From: Platanthera guangdongensis
Taxonomy: Eukaryota; Streptophyta; Magnoliopsida; Asparagales; Orchidaceae
Length of the DNA stretch: 64,000 bases
Direction of reading: 5' to 3'
Assembly (NCBI GenBank): GCA_039583875.1
Contig: CM077166.1
Span: forward strand, 89,898,564 to 89,962,563
In this document: positions 45,000 through 56,799 of the stretch, piece after piece
Layout: each line of letters starts with the position of its first letter
How positions within the stretch are numbered: position 1 is the first letter of the stretch
The notes under the pieces: generated by a model
What the model was told of the DNA's origin: nothing
What the model saw: only the letters and a program-made list of their open reading frames with translations
The model's database searches: none
Translations under genes and position numbers: made by a program

Positions 45000-46690
45000 G
45001 AATGTTGACTGTTGATATGATAAGATGGATATGATCAAATTAGTAGAGAAGAAGCTTAACGAATTCTGCCAATCTTAACTAGATTCCAATAGCAAGGCTT
45101 GATGATCAAGGAGAGTCAGATTCTTTGATCAATGATTGATGCCATTAACATTTAATAAGAGTAAAGAAGAGCTTTGTAGATCATCATATGATAGAGATTT
45201 GAGCAAGCAATGCATATAAGATGAGAATAAGCAGAAATGATTGTTGTAAATTCTTTTGATAGGTCAGATTTAACCTATTCACCTGTGAAAGGGGCAGTTG
45301 ATAAAAAAGAGGTCTATACTCGGAGATGACAAAGAAAGACTGGATGGAGCCATAGGAGATCAGCTGTGGGACTTATGCATCACTTGCCTGAGAAAGGTCA
45401 TCACGAGTATAGTCCTACTTAGGGCAGACTAGCTGCGCATCCTATAGAAAGGCAACAAAAGAGAAAAGCACGGGAAATCCTGAGAAGAATCGCTAGATAT
45501 ACTACTTTAAAGCCTCGGGATACAACATCACTGATCAATGAGACTAGTTGCGCCAAGTGGCCTAAAGCATTGCTTGTTTGTGGAAAGATCATCAGAGTTG
45601 TGTATCCCATGAAGGCATGGATTGAGAGTACCATTGAGTGTTCGGCCATCACAGTCATGAGATGATCGAAGAGACAAGGCTATGCTTGATCTCCATTGCT
45701 TGTCCAACAAAGATCATCGTAACTATGATGTATACGTAACGAAGCACAGCAGAGCTAACACATGGGCCTTCCTGATGCACACTTTATGTCAGATACTGGC
45801 TAGGATCCGAAGTCCCGTATTCTTCCACATGAGAGTTGGATAGCTCCCACTACACATATGCAAACACTCCCCGCGCTATGTGGTCATTGTGGCCTTACGC
45901 CGGAATCCAATCTCAAGAGGGCCTATAGCAAGACTCGGTGATATCTCAGTGGTTCAGTAATCTCTTTCGCAAAGAGAAAATAGAGGAAGAAGCACTCCAA
46001 AAAAGGGAAATGTGTCAGTACGGGATCCCTGATGAAAATTTTATTGAAAAGCATAAAGGAATACTTAGAAGTTTTTTGCAAAGAGAATGTTTGAAAAATG
46101 TAAAGAAGAGATAACCATCAATTATTGCGAGGAGCTTTAAGGAGCGGTGATGTCCTGCTTCAGTTCAGAATAGTCTTCATTTGAAGACCTCGTCATCGAC
46201 ATCGAAGCATTCAACAATATTGTTAACAACGAGGAGAGGGTGTTCTTCGACTTGGCTCACTGCTCTTGAGCAACAAGAAATGTCTGCAACTTCTTTGGCT
46301 TTGAGGTTGTTGGATCGGGGCGATCATCTTTGGGAAGTAGGTCACACATTTTAACATACCACAACATCTTTTGAACTAGTTGGCGGAGTGCTCGGTAGTG
46401 CTCAGTTATGTGGCTTGGCTCTTTGTGGAATTCGCAATATGGATCAGAGTCTTAGACCATTGATCAGCTTGTCGATAAGGGCTTTTGTAGTTAGCCCTGT
46501 CTTTCATGACTTGGCTTACTTCTAGCATGGCCTCTTCGAGTTCAAGCTCCTGCAAGTCATCATCCTACTGTTGATGAACTACAACTGTTTGTGAAGATGG
46601 AACTGTTAGCAGCAATGGATCTCGAGTACGATCATGGTCCTAGAAGGGATATCGATGACGCTGAAACCTTCTTCCCTTCCTTTAGTGAGA
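45000..46690. other. F interior without recognised gene
   Basis: I find no domain in this stretch on either strand. Short ORFs exist but have no recognisable motif. The minus-strand gag relic begins to its right. Confidence 0.5.
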
Positions 46691-46699
46691 TGAGAAATC

Positions 46700-47960
46700 T
46701 TTGTGAGGAGACCTCAGAGGCTGCTTTTGAGAAGGATATTTCTCTGATATAAGCCTGGAGACGAAGCCTGGGTTGCTCTTTTCGCCTCGGATGTATGAGT
46801 TGGCTAAGGCAATCAACTCTTAGTACGTTCTTGGTACTCGAACATTGGCTTCAAACTTGAGCGGCCCTTCATGATCACCGTGGATAAGAGCCACTTGGTA
46901 CATTTCTTGACCAACAATCTCGATGTCCAAGATTTCACTGTGGAATCGATCAACGAACTAAGACCAAGATTCATTCTAATGTTGCCTGATCTCAAAGAGG
47001 GCTTCTGGTCCGTCCTTTCTCTTTGTTGAAGTTGAGAATCTGAGCAAGAACTCCCTTCGCAGATCAGCAAAGGAAGTAATGTCGTGAGGGTGAAGACCGT
47101 AGAACCATTCCCTCACTCGTCCATCATATGTTGTCACAAGGAGCTTACACTTAGTAGCATCTGATAGAGTTTTGAGAGCAACGGCTGACTCAAAAACTTT
47201 AAGATGCTTCACTGGATCAGTCTCTCCAGTGTAGATTGGTGACCGCGGCTCTCTTAAGTTAGCTGGTGTCAGTTCTTGGCGAACGTTCTCTGAAAATGGC
47301 GACGGTTCCTCCTGTTCTCCTATAACATTAGGATAAAAGGGAGCATAAGCTGTAGCTACAAAAGAAGGAGGATAGAAAGGAAAAGCTGTTATTAGAGGAG
47401 CAAAGGCAGAAGCTGATTGGTAAGGATGACTTCCCTGAAAGTTGAGAAATCTTGCAGGACTTCCCCGGCTACTTCCTGGAAGAAGTTTTGACGAGCTGCA
47501 AACTCTTCATCTTGAGGTCGCAAAGGGGCTACAGGCCCTTTGGGAAAGGTTGCTGTATAAGGAGGAGGATAGACTGATGGGTAAGCTGGAGGATAAGCCT
47601 TTTGATTCTCCAATGTTGGCATTGGATTGACTAGAGCAGCTGGAGCAACTGGAGCTACTGCAGAATGAGTATCTAATCGCTATGTGATTGCACCAAGAAT
47701 TTGGTTGAATGCTTGAAAGTTCTGAGCATTTTCACGGCACGATTGCTCGATGGACTCCCATAGAGGATCGTCTTTGGGACTTGATTGAACAAGGTTCTCG
47801 GCTGAACGATGATCTAACATGGTTAACTGTCGATTTTCACCGTATGTTCGGATCTGAAGGTCGCGTGTTAACTGTTGATGCGCGGAAACGGAGGGGGAGA
47901 AGGTTGTCACGGGCACAAGTAGCTAACAGGGTGTGTTCGATCTCACGGGCAAGGTGATAA
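46700..47960 (-). pseudogene. F Gag relic
   Basis: A gypsy-type Gag: D-x-x-V-R-E-W-F-Y-G-L near 47110, then FADLRREFLLRFS, RKDGPEALFEIRQ near 46990 and FVDRFHSEI near 46920, the usual order of the retrotransposon Gag domain. An N-terminal Pro/Tyr-rich part (YPPAYPSVYPPPY, 47600-47540) precedes it. Interrupted by several stops (near 46975, 46813, 47390, 47679) and small frame changes. No zinc knuckle or protease follows. As the only coding relic of F it suggests the element supplied Gag but borrowed Pol. Confidence 0.7.
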
Positions 47961-48065
47961 AGAAGGTTACGGGGATAACAGAGAGGATAAGATTCTGAGT
48001 GCTCGAGAGTGGAGCAAACATTTATTCAAGGGTTGTAGGGATAGAGGAGAGGTTTGTTGAGAGCA

Positions 48066-48300
48066 GCCGTGAAGGCTGATGATCAGCAGAGAAGGTTGAT
48101 GATCAGCGGAGAAGGCTGATGATCAACATAGAAGGTCGATGATCAGCAGAGAAGGCTGATGATCAGCGGAGAAGGCTGATGATCAGCAGAGAAGGTTGAT
48201 GATCAGCAGAGGAGGATGATGATCAGCAGAGAAGGCCGATGATCAGCAGAGAAGGTTGATGATCAACAGAGAAGGCTGACGATCAGCAGAGAAGGTTGAT
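48066..48300. repeat. 20-bp tandem block in the F LTR
   Basis: About eleven copies of GATGATCAGCAGAGAAGGCT with small variations, downstream of the TATA box. Confidence 0.9.
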
Positions 48301-48760
48301 CAGAAGATGTCGAACAGGCGATTAATTTGACGGTTGTGCTTGAAGATTGATGTCGAAGGAGTTGAGCTGAGCTAAAGAGAGGTGCCGCTAGTAGCGGCAA
48401 CAACAGACTTCGCCCGCCGTGGCTTAAATGCCACTCTTGCAATGGGCTTTTCCTTTTATCAAGAAACAATATTATAGCTTGCTATTGCACCTTTTCATGA
48501 GAAAGCAATATAGGGTACAAAGGGGGAAGCTGGCGGCTAAGGAAGAAGTTGCCAGAGGCTAAGCAAAAAAGAGGCTACATGCAGGCTGCACAACTTGATG
48601 GTCAGCTTGCTAGTAGCGGCGGAGGACTGGAAAACTGAGTGCGCAGGTCTTGATGATCTGCTGTAGAGGACTAGAAAACTGAGTCCGCAGGTCTTCATGG
48701 CCTGGCAGTTTTCCTCTTGCCCGTCGTCGTCTTCCTCCCCAAAATGAGAGGTATTAGGGG

Positions 48761-48769
48761 CTATTTATA
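48761..48769 (-). promoter_or_regulatory. F LTR TATA box
   Basis: Minus strand TATAAATAG, about 130 bp downstream of the GGCGGCC array. Confidence 0.7.
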
Positions 48770-48894
48770 GGACAAGGTAAGATCTTCTAGAAACAGGGAC
48801 CAGTAACGTCATCATGGAGGCTTGGGCGGACTCGGCGAGCAGGCCCCCCAGCCGGACGGACTGGGAGGAGGCAGACCGCCTCCTTTGGGCTGCT

Positions 48895-49330
48895 GAGGCA
48901 TAGGGGGGTTGTCTGAGGAGTAGGCCACCCCTTTTATGGAAGCCTGAGGAGCAGGCCGCCCCTTTTGTGGCGGCCTGAGGAGGAGGCAGCCCCTGGGGTG
49001 GCGGCCTGAGGAGAAGGCCGCCCCTAGGGTGGCGGCCAGAGGAGCAAGCCGCCCCTTGGGGTGGAGGCCTGAGGAGCAGGCCTCCCCTGGGTGGCGTCCT
49101 GAGGAGCAGGACGCCCCTTATGGTGATGGCCTGATGAGCAGGCCACCCCTGGGTGGTGGCCTGAGCAGTAGGCCGCCCCTTGTGTGGCGGTCTGAGGAGC
49201 AGGCCGCCCCTGGGTGGCCGCCTGAGGAGAAGGACCTCCTTGTGGGGTGGCGGCCTGAGGAGCAGGCCACCCCTGGGTGGTGGAGTGAGGAGCAGTCTGT
49301 CCCTTGTTTGGTGGCTTGAGGAGTAGGTCG
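48895..49330. repeat. GGCGGCCTG/CAGGCCGCC array in F U3
   Basis: About twelve units of roughly 33 bp. Many contain the 9-bp inverted repeat GGCGGCCTG AGGAG CAGGCCGCC. The left LTR has only about four units. Confidence 0.88.
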
Positions 49331-49720
49331 GCCCTATAGGGGAGATGGAATCCCTCTGATGGCGAGCCGAAGAGTGAGTTCGCTGAGCCCGCGACAGTTG
49401 AGTTTGTCTAGGATTGACGTCGGCTGGGCGACCTAGCGGACTGAAGGAATAGATTACACAGATCGCCCGCTATTGCGTTAGATTTTCTCCTGCAAGGAAA
49501 AATGCTGCGCAGTTAGCAGGCCTAACCTCACAGCCTGCGACGTTGAGCTATAGGAACAGCCTGCCATCCCGTAGGGTATGCGTTAGCTATGCGACCTGGG
49601 CGGACAAAGAAATCTGTCTGCCTAAACTTGGACCTGTCGCAAACTCCAGGGAGAACCTGGAGTAGGTCGCGACTAGCGAGCTGGCTACCTTGGGAAGGAT
49701 CGCCGATTTCTGGTTTAACA

Positions 49721-50381
49721 GTTATGGTCGGTTTGCCTCTAAAGAATGGAAGGCGGTACAGTCGTATTTGGGCTAGCGCCTTATATTTAGCACTATATTT
49801 CATCATCAGACGGATGAACAGTCTGAGAGGACCATCAGAACTTTGGAAGATCTATTAAGACTATATATGTTCGATAGAGGAGAGCGATGGGAAAGGCTCT
49901 TACCCCTGGTAGGATTCTCATACAAGAACAGTCACCGGGCCAGTATCGGGATGGCACCAAATGAGGCCCTTTACGGAATAAGGTGTAGAACCCCGTTGTC
50001 ATGGGTGCAAGATGAAGACCCGAAGGTTTTGGGAATTAAGTACAACAATAATACTGATATCGTTGTTAGACTAATATGGGACCGCATGCTTGAGGCACAA
50101 AGTACGCACGTGAAATATTATATTGCAAAACACCGGATGGTGGAATTTCAAGTGGGGGACAAAGTGTTCCTGAAGATCTGGCCGATGCATGGAGTGTCAT
50201 GGGTACATGGTGTGAAGAAGCTTAGCCCAAGGTGTGTTGGGCTTTATACTATATTGGAAAGGATTGGCCCATTGGCCTATCGATTGGAGTTACCGCCAGA
50301 GCTGTAGAATCTTCATGACGTATTCCATGTGTCGTCACTCCGAAAGTCGCTGTTGAGGCCCGATCAACATATCCCCACTGT
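49721..50381 (+). pseudogene. RLG-G integrase fragment
   Basis: Starts inside the motif G-R-F after the second catalytic Asp (which lies left of F). The catalytic Glu region reads Q-T-D-E-Q-S-E-R-T-I near 49807, followed by LEDLLRLYMFDRGERWERLLPLVGFSYKNS, MAPNEALYG and KLSPRCVGLYTI. Stops: in-frame TAG near 49770 and TAG at 50305-50307 (Gln expected). It reaches the LRKSLL region near 50340 and is then cut by solo LTR I; the frame resumes at 52047. Confidence 0.85.
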
Positions 50382-52046
50382 TGTAACCCCACCTATTTTA
50401 GGGTTTATTTGGGTTAGGTTCACTATTAGGATTGCTTAGATTGACCCACATTATATATTCTAGTGTCATAGGTTTTTGTCACAATCTAAGTCAAGACATC
50501 AAACCTAGAATGATTCGTTTTCACCTTCAGAAGACTTAGAAGACTGAAGACCCTCAGAGAAAGCAGTTTTCTAAGAGCATAAAAAGTCATTCGGAAATTG
50601 CTGAACTAAGCCCGACTTTCGTTGATCTGATTTCAGCGAACTCAGTTAATTCTCTGACCTGAGTTCGGTGAAATCCTAGCTTAGCTCGACGAACTCAACT
50701 TCTTCTTTGAGCTGAGTTCAACAAAATCTTAGCAAAGATCGACGAATTCCGATTTCTTCGCAGAAGTTCAGCACGAAGAAAAGACTATCTCAGTTCGAAG
50801 ATCTTGGAGCTCAGATTGGAAGTGAATTTTCTGTTCAGAGAACTCGGAGCTCAGCTCGACAAAAGAGAGGTTTAAGTTCAATGAAATTGGATCTTTGGTC
50901 GACGAAACAGATTCAGTTCAACTATATTCTCATAGGTTCTGTTCGACTAATTTCCATGTAGTTTTCCATTATTGAATAAGGTAGTTTGATTTCAAAATTT
51001 ATTATTATATGCCTATAAATGCACTGATAATTAATGCTTCATATTCTACAGAATATGACCGTTTTAAGGTAGCATTAATTATGGTATTCACATAGTAATT
51101 ATTAGCTAAATTGCTGGGACAGTTGAGGAAACAAATTATAGACAATTTCGAGCCGTTCAACACCCAAATTTTCTGCAGTCAATCAAGGATAGAATTCAAA
51201 ATTCAAATGCTAATTTTCTACAAGGAATATAAAAAGACAGTTTTCAGAAGATTAAAGACACACACAGACACATACAGAGGCACACAGAATAGACACAATG
51301 ATTATAGATTACGTAAGTAAAAGGGTTATTCTGCAGAAAACTTACGGAAGAACAAATTCACACAAAAATCAAGTTCTTCATCAGTTTTGCTTAAGGAATT
51401 TTCAAAGAGACAAACAATCTTGATCAGTCTGAAAGTTTCCTGAAGATCTTCCTCCAATTGAAGGCCTACACACTGAGAAAAGCTCTCTTTCTCCTGAACC
51501 ATTCTACATCTCAGGGGGAGCTTTGACAACATCAAATCCACTAGTCTTATGGTGACAGGGCACCTGTTGACAGAGAAGAACATCATCACTTTTCTTTTTC
51601 CAGCTGTGTACAAGTTTATAACTCACTTCAAAAGTTAACCCCTTTGGTTGTAAAGTATCCTATTGAAAAGACTTGGATTGGTTTTTGGGCACCTTATCAA
51701 AAGCTCAAAGGGTTGTGATATATCCCTTGAAATAGATTTTGTGGTGACAGGGAACCTGAGAAAAAACCTATGGTGGCAGGGCACCTGAAGAAAAACCTAT
51801 TAGTGGATTCCAACTAGGGTGGTAGAAGAGTGGATGTACCTAGTTTTGGGGAAGCACTATAAAATCTTTTTGTCGTCTAGATTGCTCTATTTTTTATTTG
51901 ATGTGTTGCGATTGTTTTTATTTTCCCTCAATACATATAGATATCACTAAATTTAATTCAGCTATAAAAATTACATAAAGTTTTTAAAATACTCTATTCA
52001 CCCCCCCCCCCCTCTAGAGTTAAGACAGATCTATCCCACACTTTCA
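50382..52046 (+). repeat. Solo LTR I, Sirevirus-like copia
   Basis: About 1665 bp, TGTAACCCCACC to CACTTTCA, inside RLG-G pol with imperfect target copies (ACTGT at 50377, ACTGA or CTGAC at 52046). The ending (C run, CTCTAGAG, purine stretch, CTTTCA) matches RLC-C. Degenerate GCTCGACGAA-like words lie at 50640-50930. No internal region, so it is a recombined solo LTR. Confidence 0.82.
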
Positions 52047-52345
52047 CTGACCACTGATGGAGCAGTAGCAACTGATAGATCTGTGCTACTAGAGCCGGTG
52101 CTGATAGTTGACCCAGAGACAAGGAAATTGCGTCGCACAAGTGTGTCTTTGGTAAAGTTGTTGTGGTCCAATCATGGGAAAGAAGAATTTACTTGGGAGC
52201 CAGTGGACTTGATGCTGAAGCATAACCCGGAGCTGTTTCCACATGGTAAATTTAAAAAGCATATTTCATTTCATTTCATGCCTTTCTCCCCCTATAGCCT
52301 TGACCTGATTTCGGGGACGAAATCATTTATTTTGTATATAGGATT
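52047..52345 (+). pseudogene. RLG-G Pol C-terminus
   Basis: Continues integrase after solo LTR I. The segment PVLIVDPETRKLRR...VKLLWSNHGKEEFTWEP...NPELFPHGKF corresponds to the chromodomain-like tail of RLG-B (VKVRWDN, EELSWE, EYPELF). The open frame runs into the LTR to 52388; the natural stop is not clear. Confidence 0.8.
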
Positions 52346-52439
52346 TGTAACGTCCAATTTCGTGCCAGACCCCTCGCACGTGTTTTGAGCCAAGAGAATT
52401 GGCTCAGGTTCGGGAAGCATCGATTTAGATCAAGGAGTT

Positions 52440-53120
52440 ACTTGGAGAAATTTTGGCGGGATAGGCGTCGAGAGCGTTTATTGGACTCAACGCACTCGAC
52501 TCCATTAGACTTTGAAATCCTGGCGGGTTAGGCTTTGAAAGCGTTGAGTAGACTCAACGCACTGGACGCTATTTATCTTAGTTTTTTTTTTCTGGCGGTT
52601 AAGACATTGAGAGCGTTGAGTGGACTCAACGCGCGTTGAGTGGACTCAACGCTCTTGGCGCCATATAACTTGGTGTTCCTAGCGGTTAAGGCGTTGAAAG
52701 CGTTGAGTGGACTGAACGGTCTTGACGCCATTTAACTTAGAATGTTTCCGACCATAGCTGAGGTAATTTCGTCGAGTATGGTTTATGAAGGTGAGACCAA
52801 TACTGTTCGTCGAAAATCGATGAATTCTTCGAGTATTAGGACTTAGAAATTATTCTGGAGAGTTGGCGTTGAGTGGACTCAAATCCACTCAACACGGCGT
52901 TGAGTGCGTGAGTGCACTCAACGCCATTATGCTGAAAGGCCTCGAGTGCACTTGACGCCACTCAACACTTTTAGATTTAAGCTCTGCCATCATTAGGCGT
53001 TGAGTGCATTGCACTTAATGCGGCATTGAGTGCACTCAACGGACTCAACGCTTTTGCACTTGGAATTTTTTGGATGCTATATGCGTTAAAAGTGCAGACT
53101 GAACTCAACGTTTTTTGACT
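52440..53120. repeat. GCGTTGAGT/ACTCAACGC array in RLG-G LTR
   Basis: Many copies of CGTTGAG and CTCAACG; the best hairpin is GCGTTGAGTGGACTCAACGC (arms of 9 bp). Spacers vary. Confidence 0.9.
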
Positions 53121-53369
53121 TGGGCGAATTTTCGGCCATGTTTGTTGCTTCATATCAATAGGCTTGCACCTGAGTGGATGAGGTGTATATTCCTCCCGAG
53201 AAGGACATAGGAAGTGACACGGGCGTTTCGCTACCCATTTGGTGCCTTTGTAAATTTTGCACCTTTTTTGTGATCCATCCAGAGAAGGACACAGGTAATG
53301 ACATGGGTCTGTCGCTGCCCGTGTGTGCCCAGTCCAAGACTACCCGTGACATGGGTAGTGAGCAGAGCT

Positions 53370-53930
53370 CAAAGAGAATCGTCGAGTAGAGATAGATGAG
53401 AATCGTTGAGCAGAGATCGATGAGCGTCGTCTAGCATAGCTCGATGAGAATCGTTGAGTAGAGCTCGATAAATATGGTCTAGCAGAGCTCGACGAACATG
53501 GTCGTGCGAGCTCGACGAAACGTCGAGCAGGGCTCGACGAAACGTCGAGCAGGGCTCGACGAAACGTCGAGCAGGGCTCGACGAAACGTCGAGCAGGGCT
53601 CGACGAAACGTCCAGCAGGGCTCGACGAAACGTCCCGCAGGGCTCGACGAAACGTCCCGCAGGGCTCGACGAAACGTCCCGCAGGGCTCGACGAAACGTC
53701 GAGCAGGGCTCGACGAAACGTCGAGCAGGGCTCGACGTAACGTCGAGCAGGGCTCGACGAAACGTCGAGCATGGCTCGACGAAACGTCGAGCAGGGCTCG
53801 ACGAACATCGTCGAGGAGAGCTCGACGAACATCGTCGAGGAGAGCTCGACAAAACATCGAGCAGAGCTCGACGAACATCATCGAGCAGAGCTTGATGAAA
53901 GTCGAGCAGAATTCATCGAGCGCAGAATTC
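53370..53930. repeat. 22-bp CGTCGAGC/GCTCGACG hairpin array in RLG-G LTR
   Basis: From about 53505 to 53890 a 22-bp unit, CGTCGAGCAGGGCTCGACG plus AAA, repeats about 17 times. Flanking copies to 53370 and 53930 are degenerate (TCGA to TTGA or TCGATGA). Each unit folds as arms of 8 bp around AGG. Long ORFs over it on both strands are repeat translations. Confidence 0.92.
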
Positions 53931-54041
53931 TCCCTTGGCGAATTTGCGGCCCACGACCTTTCAAAATGACTCATTTAATGTGGTTATTGGCGGTCCAATG
54001 TCAGGCTGACACATGGCTAGGCAGTTACCCTAATTTCTCAC

Positions 54042-54048
54042 TATAAAA
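54042..54048 (+). promoter_or_regulatory. RLG-G LTR TATA box
   Basis: CTATAAAAAGGG about 110 bp after the 22-bp array. Confidence 0.75.
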
Positions 54049-56799
54049 AGGGACATGTGGAAAACTCTAGCCTACTTTTCTTTTTATCAACTTGTCGGGC
54101 AGCTGTCTTTGACAAGCTGACAGAACAGTGAAGCCACCAGATTTTGGAAGAAATTCTCACTTACTCTTCTTTCTCATGAAGAATGAACACCAACCGAGGA
54201 GAAGAAGATGTCACCAAGAAGGGTGACAAGATTCATGGCTGGAAACAGTGGAAACGCTGTAAATGAGGTGAGATTCCTACCCTCTCACTAGGTGCTAGAT
54301 CTTTTGTTACTTATAGGAGAGATATTGACTCAAAAGAGTCTTGATTTGTGAGAAGACGGTTTCAAGGAAGAGGCCATGTTAGGGCTTGTGTCCTAGGAAT
54401 TAGAGTCTTCAACCTTTCCTCACTTCAAATGAAGTTTGTGGACTGGTTTCCTGAATAGAAGTGGTTATATGAGGGTGAATAAGGGAGGAGAAATTCTGGA
54501 TGTTATTTCGAAAGTTTGGTTGGAGGAAGAAGACGAACCGATGACGTTCGATCTGCTATAAGACACGCGCAGAAATCTGTTTTCTGCACGCAGCAACCTT
54601 CGAGGCCGTTTTCTAACATGATGCGTCCAGCTTTAGGCTTTCGGATAAACACAAACGTCGTAGCCCTTGTAAATACCTTTCCAACAAGGGGTTACACGCC
54701 TTCACAGGATTCCAGTAGACTCGGGAATCCCTGATTGAATTTGCTATACAGTAATCATTCCTGCATTTATATAATTCTCGTGTTTGTTTTGTATCGGCTT
54801 TGGGTTTGGTAGGGAGATTGTAGTACAGTAACGTTAATGTTTTATTGAATTCTATCTATAATTAGTTGTGATAAAATGTGTTAATGACATTTGTTGGACA
54901 GATCCCTAATGAACAAATGACGTAGTAAAGTGTACTTGATTGAGCTGATTTGGTGGAGGTTAGTGAATGAATGGATTGACGAGTTGGGATGGAAGGAATG
55001 ACAATGGTAATACAATGAATAATGATGAGGTTGATTTGAAAGTTTGTTGTACATAATTTGTAGTAATTGCAATGGACAAATGGTTGATGGCTTTTAGTTG
55101 GTATATTTGTATGTACACGAATAGTTCGAACTTGGTAAAAGAATTGTAAGCAGTGATGTTAAAGTCTTGTGATCATAGTATATATGTAATTATGTTGGAC
55201 AAATGGTTGATGAATATGTGAAGTACCTTTTTGTTGATAATGAACACTTAAGTGCATTGGAGCACGAGATTTTGAAATGGTGTACGTGTGGGTGTTTGAC
55301 CGCACTGGTTTGATAATGATGAAAAGAGATATATGTGGACGGTTGGCCTTGGTCCTCTGGTGGTTTACCCACAGAGGCACCTTCCGTGCCACGATGAAGT
55401 GGAATTTCATGCAGTGTTAGTTGGCACGTGGTGTCATAATCCCGAGTTAAGGATATTGTAACAGGTCTACGAGCTTGCCAGTCGTCAAACCGATGGGAGT
55501 TGACATAAAGACTTTGCGTAGTTGGGCTTAGCCCTCGGTGTTCATTCCCGAGGCTCCTTTAGTGTCAAGTGGACGGTTGGGCTTGGTCCTCGTACTTTTT
55601 CTGAGGCCCCTTCTGGGTCATAACATAGGCCAGTTTAGGGCTTGGTTCTCGGTGCACATCTACCCGAGACTCCTCCGGAGCCGTAGTACGCATGTGATCT
55701 CCGTTGTTGTGTTGTTAGTGTTGAGGTGTACGGAGGCCTAGGCTTGGTAGTGTGGATGCCCTCCAAGCAGTGGAGAAGCCCACTCTACTGTCACCGCATG
55801 ACCATGACGATTGACGCCTGAGAGGTTAGCAACCTGCTCGAAAAGTGGGAACTATAAGTCTGTGTCGACATCGTAGTTGCATGTGCGTGATCATGGGTGA
55901 GTCATTGCATTGCATTCATGGCATTATATTACATTGCATACAAAATATTCTCATCATATAAGTTTGTATGGGCACTCTTATACGATGAATTACTTTACTG
56001 CTGAGTCGATCATCAACTTATATATCTATTTGGGCATTCATATAAGTTAAGTTACTTTCTATTGTAACTTTACATTTTCGATATTCTGCTCTAGATGATA
56101 GAACTACTAGAGTCGATTTTTTACTCATTTACTATACTGCTGATGTAGTTGATATTGCTCACTCCATACCACTTGTTTGTACTACTATTTCTTTTATATA
56201 TATTGTACCCTTGTTCTTTTCTACGCCTGGTGCCGAGGAGTCACCGATGGAGCGGATGTGAAGCCACTTAGTCTTTATGACTAACAGTTGCTACGTCTTA
56301 CTTTTTAGGAGGAAACCCCGCAGACAGAGCAATAGCAGGTTATGCATTAGGACAGCCAGGCCAGGACGACAGGGCCTGAAGGGATGGTGTCGTCGCAACC
56401 ATTAGTGAATGATGTGAGTTTTGAGAGACTCATAATATAACGCCTTTGGGCAAGTTTTACTCGTACTCTGATATTATAGAAGCTTATTGTAGCTTCTTTT
56501 TATTGATGCACTTTTTGGACTATTTTACTTATGTGTGGATTGGGTTCGGTTTTATATTCTTGGTTGGGTTGGCATTGTTTGATATTGGTTATAGCCGCAA
56601 GGATAGGCGTCCTGTGGTACAGGTTAGTGATGAACTGTAAATATACGTATTTTTGTGCACATTAATTTAGTCGTTTTCATTTATTTTCGTCGTTTTTACT
56701 TATTTTTGTTCAATAAAATGTTCCTATTCTTGTAAATTTATTACTAACTTGTTTTATTTTATTTTGCAGAAAAATTTCAAAATCTGCCAAAATTGGGCA

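Larger units (their letters stand above)
43046..49720 (-). mobile_element. F: gag-only LTR element with tandem repeats
   Basis: Related LTR sequence lies at 43046-43500 and at the right end to 49720, both ending TTAACA. A gag relic on the minus strand is the only coding match. No protease, RT or integrase motif is seen in about 4.5 kb of interior, part of which is an 86-bp tandem repeat. Left LTR cut by H; right side abuts integrase of G at 49721. The LTR copies are visibly diverged, so it is older than B and C. It resembles non-autonomous gag-bearing terminal-repeat elements. Confidence 0.7.
47960..49720 (-). repeat. F 5' LTR
   Basis: The outer end is 49720 (minus strand TGTTAAACCAG). The inner end is not resolved; it lies between about 47960 and 48060. 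U3 carries the GGCGGCC array, then a TATA box at 48761, then a 20-bp repeat block at 48066-48300. Confidence 0.6.
49721..56653 (+). mobile_element. RLG-G: Ty3/gypsy element, 3' end and long LTR
   Basis: Integrase fragment, C-terminal segment and an LTR of more than 4.3 kb. F cuts the integrase at 49721, solo LTR I sits at 50382-52046, and RLG-2 cuts the LTR at 56654. The rest of pol is left of F, outside the window. The GATTTCGGGGACGAAATC stretch before the LTR (52308-52325) and the C-terminal chromodomain-like segment suggest a Tekay/Del-type chromovirus. Confidence 0.8.
52346..56653 (+). repeat. RLG-G 3' LTR, incomplete
   Basis: Starts TGTAACGTCC and continues at least 4.3 kb to the RLG-2 insertion. 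U3 holds two inverted-repeat arrays, then TATA at 54042. From 54100 to 56650 I see no coding region; a GGTCCTCGG/CCCGAGGC-rich stretch (55320-55690) is typical of long gypsy LTRs. Confidence 0.7.

Noticed and set aside
45419..45710. Minus-strand ORFs in the F interior
   Set aside because: Two overlapping short frames without domain match; composition does not favour either.
53505..53890. CRISPR-like regular array
   Set aside because: Units are 22 bp with no unique spacers and no cas genes, in a plant LTR. It is a simple tandem hairpin repeat.
53340..53974. Long minus-strand ORFs rich in Ser, Arg and Val repeats
   Set aside because: They translate the 22-bp hairpin array in three frames. Periodicity comes from the DNA, not from selection on protein.
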